Positions 58,195 to 64,000 of a DNA stretch of 64,000 nt are shown here, piece after piece. Source of the stretch: Musa acuminata AAA Group (taxonomy: Eukaryota > Streptophyta > Magnoliopsida > Zingiberales > Musaceae); contig NC_088340.1 of NCBI RefSeq assembly GCF_036884655.1, positions 7,922,501 to 7,986,500 on the forward strand. Direction: 5' to 3'. The notes under the pieces are model-generated. The model was not told the origin of the DNA, ran no database searches, and saw nothing but the letters and a program-made list of their open reading frames with translations. A program made the position numbers and the translations under genes. Positions within the stretch are counted from its first letter, which is position 1, and each line of letters opens with the position of its first letter.

Positions 58195-58348
58195 AGCCAT
58201 GAAATTGATGTGTCATTATCATGATATAATCATAGAGTTCATTGATACAAAGCATCAACTAGTTGATATTTTTACAAAACCTTTAAGCGAGGAACAATTT
58301 GATTTCATTAGAAGAGAATTAGGAATGTTAATTTGTCATAATGCATAA
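58195..58348 (+). pseudogene. C-terminal tail of copia RNase H
   Basis: The frame reads IEFIDTKHQLVDIFTKPLSE and then FIRRELGML up to TAA at 58346. This is the characteristic end of Ty1/copia pol (the ...EHQLADIFTKPL...ELG block). Everything upstream of it in pol is missing. The tandem array begins over its stop codon. Confidence 0.85.
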
Positions 58349-61300
58349 ACTTGTTAAAATCATTTTTCGGACTTTATTGATTGAATGATCAAATCACTTG
58401 ATTGCCATTGCATGCCTAAAATTACATGTTGGAAATTATATATATTTTTTTATACAAAAATTTCCATAACAATGAGCATGTTTTGTCTTTATGATTGTAT
58501 TTGAAAATCTATAGTATAATCTTGTCCGAATGCATAAACTTGTTAAAATCATTTTTCAGACTTTATTGATTGAATGATAAAATCACTTGATTACCATTAC
58601 ATGCCTAAAATTACATGTTGGAAATTATGTTTTTTTTTATACAAAAATTTTCATAACAATGAGCATATTTTGTCTTCATGATTGTATTTGAAAATCTATA
58701 GTATAATCTTGTCCGAATGCATAAACTTGTTAAAATCATTTTTTGGACTTTATTGATTGAATGATCAAATCACTTGATTGCCATTACATGCATAAAATTA
58801 CATGTTGGAAATTATGTTTTTTTTTATACAAAAATTTTCATAACAATGAGCATGTTTTGTCTTCATGATTGTATTTGAAAATCTATAGTATAATCTTGTC
58901 CGAATGCATAAACTTGTTAAAATTATTTTTCGGACTTTATTGATTGAATGATCAAATCACTTGATTGTCATTACATGCCTAAAATTACATGTTGGAAATT
59001 ATGTTTTTTGGATACAAAAATTTTCATAACAATGAGCATGTTTTGTCTTCATGATTGTATTTGAAAATCTATAGTATAGTCTTGTCCGAATGCATAAACT
59101 TATTAAAATCATTTTTCGGACTTTATTGATTGAATGATCAAATCACTTGATTGCCATTACATGCCTAAAATTACATATTGGAAATTATGTTTTTTGGATA
59201 CAAAAATTTTCATAACAATGAGCATGTTTTGTCTTCATGATTGTATTTGAAAATCTATAATATAGTCTTGTTCGAATGCAAAAACTTATTAAAATCAATT
59301 TTCAGACTTTATTGATTGAATGATCAAATCACTTGATTACCATTACATGCCTAAAATTACATGTTGGAAATTATGTTTTTTGGATACAAAAATTTCTATA
59401 ACAATGAGCATGTTTTGTCTTCATGATTGTATTTGAAAATCTATAGTATAGTCTTGTCCGAATGCATAAACTTGTTAAAATCATTTTTCGGACTTTATTG
59501 ATTGAATGATCAAATCATTTGATTGTCATTACATACCTAAAATTACATGTTGGAAATTATGTTTTTTTTTATACAAAAATTTTCATAACAATGAGCATGT
59601 TTTGTCTTCATGATTGTATTTGAAAATCTATAGTATAGTCTTATCCGAATGCATAAACTTGTTAAAATTATTTTTCGGACTTTATTGATTGAATGATCAA
59701 ATCACTTGATTGTCATTACATGCCTAAAATTACATGTTGGAAATTAAGTTTTTTGGATACTAAAATTTCCATAACAATGAGCATGTTTTGTCTTCATGAT
59801 TGTATTTGAAAATCTATAGTATAGTCTTGTCTTAAAATCATTTTTCGGACTTTATTGATTGAATGATCAAATCACTTGATTGACATTACATGCCTAAAAT
59901 TACATGTTGGAAATTATGTTTTTTGGATACAAAAATTTCCATAACAATGAGCATGTTTTGTCTTCATGATTGTATTTGAAAATCTATAATATAGTCTTGT
60001 TCGAATGCAAAAACTTGTTAAAATAATTTTTCAGACTTTATTGATTGAATGATCAAATCACTTGATTGACATTACATGCCTAAAATTACATGTTGGAAAT
60101 TATATTTTTTGGATACAAAAATTTCCATAACAATGAGCATGTTTTGTCTTCATGATTGTATTTGAAAATCTATAGTATAGTCTTGTCCGAATGCATAAAC
60201 TTATTAAAATCTTTTTTCAGACTTTATTGATTGAATGATCAAATCACTTGATTGCCATTACATGCCTAAAATTACATGTTGGAAATTATGTTTTTTTTTA
60301 TACAAAAATGTTCATAACAATGAGCATGTTTTGTCTTCATGATTGTATTTGAAAATCTATAGTATAGTCTTGTCCGAATGCATAAACTTGTTAAAATTAT
60401 TTTTCAGACTTTATTGATTGAATGATCAAATCACTTGATTGTCATTACATGCCTAAAATTACATGTTGTAAATTATGTTTTTTGGATACAAAAATTTCCA
60501 TAACAATGAGCAATATTTGTCTTCATGATTGTATTTGAAAAACTATAATATAGTCTTGTCCGAATGCAAAAACTTGTTAAAATCATTTTTCAGACTTTAT
60601 TGATTGAATGATCAAATCACTTGATTGCCATTACATGCCTAAAATTACATGTTGGAAATTATGTTTTTTGGATACAAAAATTTCCATAACAATGAGCATG
60701 TTTTGTCTTCATGATTGTATTTGAAAATCTATAATATAGTCTTGTTCGAATGCAAAAACTTGTTAAAATCATTTTTCAGACTTTATTGATTGAATGATCA
60801 AATCACTTGATTGCCATTACATGCCTAAAATTACATGTTGGAAATTATATTTTTTGGATACAAAAATTTCCATAACAATGAGCATGTTTTGTCTTCATGA
60901 TTGTATTTGAAAATCTATAGTATAGTCTTGTCCGAATGCATAAACTTGTTAAAATCATTTTTTGGACTTTATTGATTGAATGATCAAATCACTTGATTGC
61001 CATTACATACCTAAAATTACATGTTGGAAATTATATTTTTTTTTATACAAAAATTTTCATAACAATGAGCATGTTTTGTCTTCGTGATTATATTTGAAAA
61101 TCTATAGTATAGTCTTGTCCGAATGCATAAACTTGTTAAAATTATTTTTTGGACTTTATTGATTGAATGATCAAATCACTTGATTGTCATTACATGCCTA
61201 AAATTACATGTTGGAAATTATATTTTTTGGATACAAAAATTTCCATAACAATGAGCATGTTTTGTCTTCATGATTGTATTTGAAAATCTATAGTATAGTC

Positions 61301-61690
61301 TTGTCCTAATGCATAAACTTGTTAAAATCAATTTTCGGACTTTATTGATTGAATGATCAAATCACTTGATTGCCATTACATGCCTAAAATTACATGTTGG
61401 AAATTATATTTTTTGGATACAAAAATTTTCATAACAATGAGCATGTTTTGTCTTCATGATTGTATTTGAAAATCTATAATATAGTCTTGTTCGAATGCAA
61501 AAACTTGTTAAAATAATTTTTCAGACTTTATTGATTGAATGATCAAATCACTTGATTGCCATTACATGCCTAAAATTACATGTTGGAAATTATATTTTTT
61601 GGATACAAAAATTTCCATAACAATAAGCATGTTTTATCTTTATGATTGTATTTAAAAATCTATAGTATAGTCTTGTTCGAATGCATGAAA
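58342..61690 (+). repeat. Tandem array, 18 monomers of about 186 bp with four-monomer higher-order repeat
   Basis: Each monomer runs tgcataaacttgttaaaatc, ggactttattgattgaatga, gattgccattacatgccta, tacatgttggaaattat, tacaaaaatttccataacaa, tgagcatgttttgtcttcat, gaaaatctatagtatagtct. Monomers start at 58342, 58531, 58718, 58905, 59091, 59277, 59463, 59650, about 59831, 60006, 60192, 60379, 60565, 60751, 60937, 61124, 61310 and 61496; a broken unit starts at 61682. Variants recur every fourth monomer from 58718 on (see findings). No long open frame. The array lies in the 3' untranslated part of element B. Confidence 0.96.
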
Positions 61691-62640
61691 GTGTTAATTT
61701 TATTTTCGGATTCTCTTAATTAGTGGTATCATAACAATCGGATTTTCTCGATACATTATCCTCTTCCGAACTTAATAAGCATATGTATATCGAGTTTGAT
61801 TCTCATCATTGATTTTTGACATATAGAATCAACTAGCAAAAACATCTCTCATACACTTATCATGTGAAAAATATTTTTTGAGAAATGGATTTGATTCCTA
61901 CGTGTAAATTCCTTTTTGTAATATGAATCATAGTATTTTTACTTGCAAGGATTTGTTTCACATACATATTTTGATCCTTGTAAAAATGGAATATGATTTA
62001 ATCTCTCATCGATTTTAACTTCATTCAAAGTAAACTCATAAATAGCTAGTATCACAAATAGCCGTCCTCCTTCATGCAAAAAGATAATAACAAATGAAAA
62101 GGAAGAAGTATTAAAAGCTATCTCCATGTCATGTTTTCCTTGAGATGTTTGCATAATTGGTATCTTATCACTCACTATTGGAAAATGACATGAACCTTAT
62201 GGCATGAATAAAATCGCACTTATGCTTAAAAATTGTTTATATCGCTTTCCTTTTTATTGATGATAAAGGGGGAGAGATATATGAATTGATGCTATGATTA
62301 TGCCATGCTTACATCATCGAAAATATATGAATCGATGATAACTATGATTGCAATATTTACATTATGCCATGTTTGTATTATATTAAGATATCAAGAACTT
62401 GCATCATAATTTTACATGTTGATATCTTATGTTGAACTACTATAATTATTCATATTTGAAATGTAAAACTTGAGAATCGATGTCAAGTCTTGACATAATT
62501 TTCAGTAAGATACATCATGATAGGAATCATGATGGGAGTAATTTATAAGGTTAAGAGTTCTTAACTTATCAATAAGTCTATTGATTTCAAAGACCTTGAA
62601 TTCAAGAATGACTTATCTCAAGTATGACATATAAATAGGG
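61691..62640 (+). other. AT-rich 3' segment of element B
   Basis: Non-coding, rich in atgat/tcatgat words as in the interior of element A. A purine tract gataaagggggagaga at about 62264-62279 resembles the true polypurine tract, and another (aatagggggagtt) is at 62634-62646. The open frame at 61939-62175 on the minus strand is not supported. Confidence 0.6.
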
Positions 62641-62695
62641 GGAGTTAAGGTTAACTCCGTTATCAATTGATTGTCATCATAAAAAAGGGAGAGAT
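62641..62695 (+). promoter_or_regulatory. Palindrome and polypurine tract of element B
   Basis: GGAGTTAAGGTTAACTCC (62641-62658) is a palindrome with 8-bp arms. The purine tract AAAAAAGGGAGAGAT (62681-62695) abuts the 3' LTR. The same palindrome precedes the tract in element A. Confidence 0.8.
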
Positions 62696-64000
62696 TGTTG
62701 TATCTCAGATTTTGATGATGAAGTTAATTGTCATTTGTTATATAATCCATATGTTGAGATAAGTGTGTAGGATTAACTACGATGAAAGTAAGACATGCAG
62801 CAGGAGTTGAGCTAGAGTCAAAGACTATGATCACGTTGGGAGTTCGAGAGCTCGACGGAAGTCCGGACGGTCGTCGGAGGTTCTGCAGGAACAAATCCGA
62901 GAAGTCCAGGAGCTTGCCAAAAGAAGCTCATCGGAACTCGCCAAGTGGATCATCGCAAGTCCAAGAGTTTGCTGGAAGTCCGTCGGAGCATCGCCGGATG
63001 TTCGCCGAAAGCTCGTCGGAAGAAGCGATTGACGCACCGGAGCAAGCTGTAGTAAATGTCTTAAAGAATTATCGTAGTTAGCATATAGATTAAGTTAGGA
63101 ATGAGAGGTGATCCCATTAACTTAATATGGGGGCAATTGGGCCCTTGACAAACCCAAATTGGGCCGAATGGATCAACCCATTCGGACTAGAATTCCTACT
63201 AGGCGGTGACACCGCTAGAGCTCAGTCTCCGAGCGAGACTGGGCAGTGCAACTGCCCCAGGCAAGCGATGGCACTACTAGGGCTCAGTCTCCGAGCGAGA
63301 CTGGGTGATGCAACCGCCCCTGTCAGGCGGTGGCACCGCCCAGAAGCTCAGTCTCCGAGCTGCTAGGCAGTTGTACCGCCCCAGTTAGGAGGTGGTACTG
63401 CCAAGACCTCGAAAATCCGGGAAAAGATATTTTTGAGCTCCAAATTTAAACTAGTTTGTGTCCTATATATACCCCACCCTTTCCTGCACGAAAGGGCACC
63501 GAAAATCTAATCTTACTTTGTGATTTTTAGAGCTCAAAAGTGTTATAAAGGCTACAAGTTCTCCTCCCTCTTTTTCCAAGTTTTGATCTTTCAAAAGAGG
63601 AGAGAAATGTTTGTAAGGGTTGTCTCCTAAGCCCGTCAAAAGGAGTGAAACTGTAAAAGGGTGGTTGGCCTTCGCCTATTGAAGGAAGGCCTCTAGTGGA
63701 CGTCGGTGACCTCGTTGGAGGAGGAAGCCAAAAGTGGATGTAGGTCAAGATTGACCGAACCACTCTAAATCTCGGTTTGCATTTACTTTGAGCATTTTAT
63801 CTTTACTGCAAATCTCCTCAATAGCTTACTGCCTTCGGCTCTTTTACGAACTCACTTTCAAGTTAAGTTTTCAAAAACGGTTTTACGTCGAAAATCGGTT
63901 TTATCATACGAACATCATATTTCAGTTTGTGCTCTGATTTATATCTTAACTGCAAACTTCCTGGCTTACTTTACTTCAAATATATTTTCATAAGCTTTCA
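62696..64000 (+). repeat. 3' LTR of element B, cut by window end
   Basis: First 1305 bp are seen. Collinear with 52720 onward, but the TATA box is 136 bp closer to the LTR start because there are fewer palindrome/spacer units (63200-63410). Scattered base differences are numerous, so the element is much older than A or recombinant. Confidence 0.88.

Larger units (their letters stand above)
52720..64000 (+). mobile_element. Element B: old, rearranged copia LTR retrotransposon (3' end beyond window)
   Basis: Plus-strand element of the same lineage as A: LTRs start TGTTGTATCTCGGATTTTGATG (52720) and TGTTGTATCTCAGATTTTGATG (62696). A tRNA-Met primer site is at 54310 and a purine tract at 62681. 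Order inside: broken gag, second zinc knuckle and protease trace, an unrelated ORF with its own leader, a short RNase H tail, an 18-unit tandem array, AT-rich 3' segment. Integrase and reverse transcriptase are absent. The LTRs differ in length because of palindrome copy number. It cannot move by itself. Confidence 0.88.

Noticed and set aside
58342..61690. CRISPR-like array
   Set aside because: Repeats are contiguous 186-bp units without unique spacers, in a eukaryotic retroelement.
58342..61690. Genuine centromere
   Set aside because: Higher-order structure is centromere-like, but the array is only 3.3 kb and lies between pol and the 3' LTR of one element in gene-containing DNA.

Overview
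This window is plant nuclear DNA. It has intron-rich genes with TATA and telo-box promoters, Ty1/copia LTR retrotransposons primed by initiator tRNA-Met, and a polycistronic U14 snoRNA cluster. Protein style and repeat content suggest a monocot, possibly a banana relative (Musaceae), but that placement is inference.

Layout. 1-10.0 kb: 5' part of an AP-1 gamma-adaptin gene (minus strand, six exons seen, gene runs off the left edge). 10.5-19.1 kb: a young, complete, gag-only copia-type LTR element (here called A, minus strand, 1552-bp LTRs, CATCA target duplication) nested in an older LTR-like fragment, itself flanked by a diverged direct repeat. 20-21.8 kb: an intact four-exon xyloglucan endotransglucosylase/hydrolase gene (minus). 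22-26.9 kb: decayed repeats, including an old solo LTR. 27-28.3 kb: five tandem U14 C/D snoRNA copies behind a site II/TATA/telo-box promoter. 30.1 kb: a 67-codon basic protein gene with a 5'-UTR intron. 31.9-32.4 kb: a LINE remnant. 33.3-36.1 kb: heat shock factor binding protein (HSBP) gene, plus strand, five exons. 37.0-50.5 kb: complete importin-9-type gene, minus strand, 33 coding exons, 1027 codons. 52.7-64.0 kb: an old, rearranged copia element (B, plus strand) of the same lineage as A, whose 3' LTR runs off the right edge.

The host genes are ordinary housekeeping, trafficking and cell-wall genes with no evident shared pathway; HSBP and importin-9 are convergent neighbours. Each of those two carries an AT-AC (U12-type) intron, recognised because protein continuity requires it and because 5' splice-site and branch-point motifs match the minor spliceosome.

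The most unusual structure is element B. Most of pol is missing and replaced by an unrelated decayed ORF with its own GC-palindrome leader. Only the C-terminal tail of RNase H remains, and right at its stop codon begins an array of 18 monomers of about 186 bp, sixteen of which form four copies of a four-monomer (about 745 bp) higher-order repeat. A and B share gag, primer site, several purine tracts, a hairpin near the polypurine tract, and arrays of a GGCGGTG-N-CACCGCC-type palindrome in the LTR upstream of the TATA box.

All exon boundaries were read by eye from splice signals and reading frame; no alignment or database search was run.
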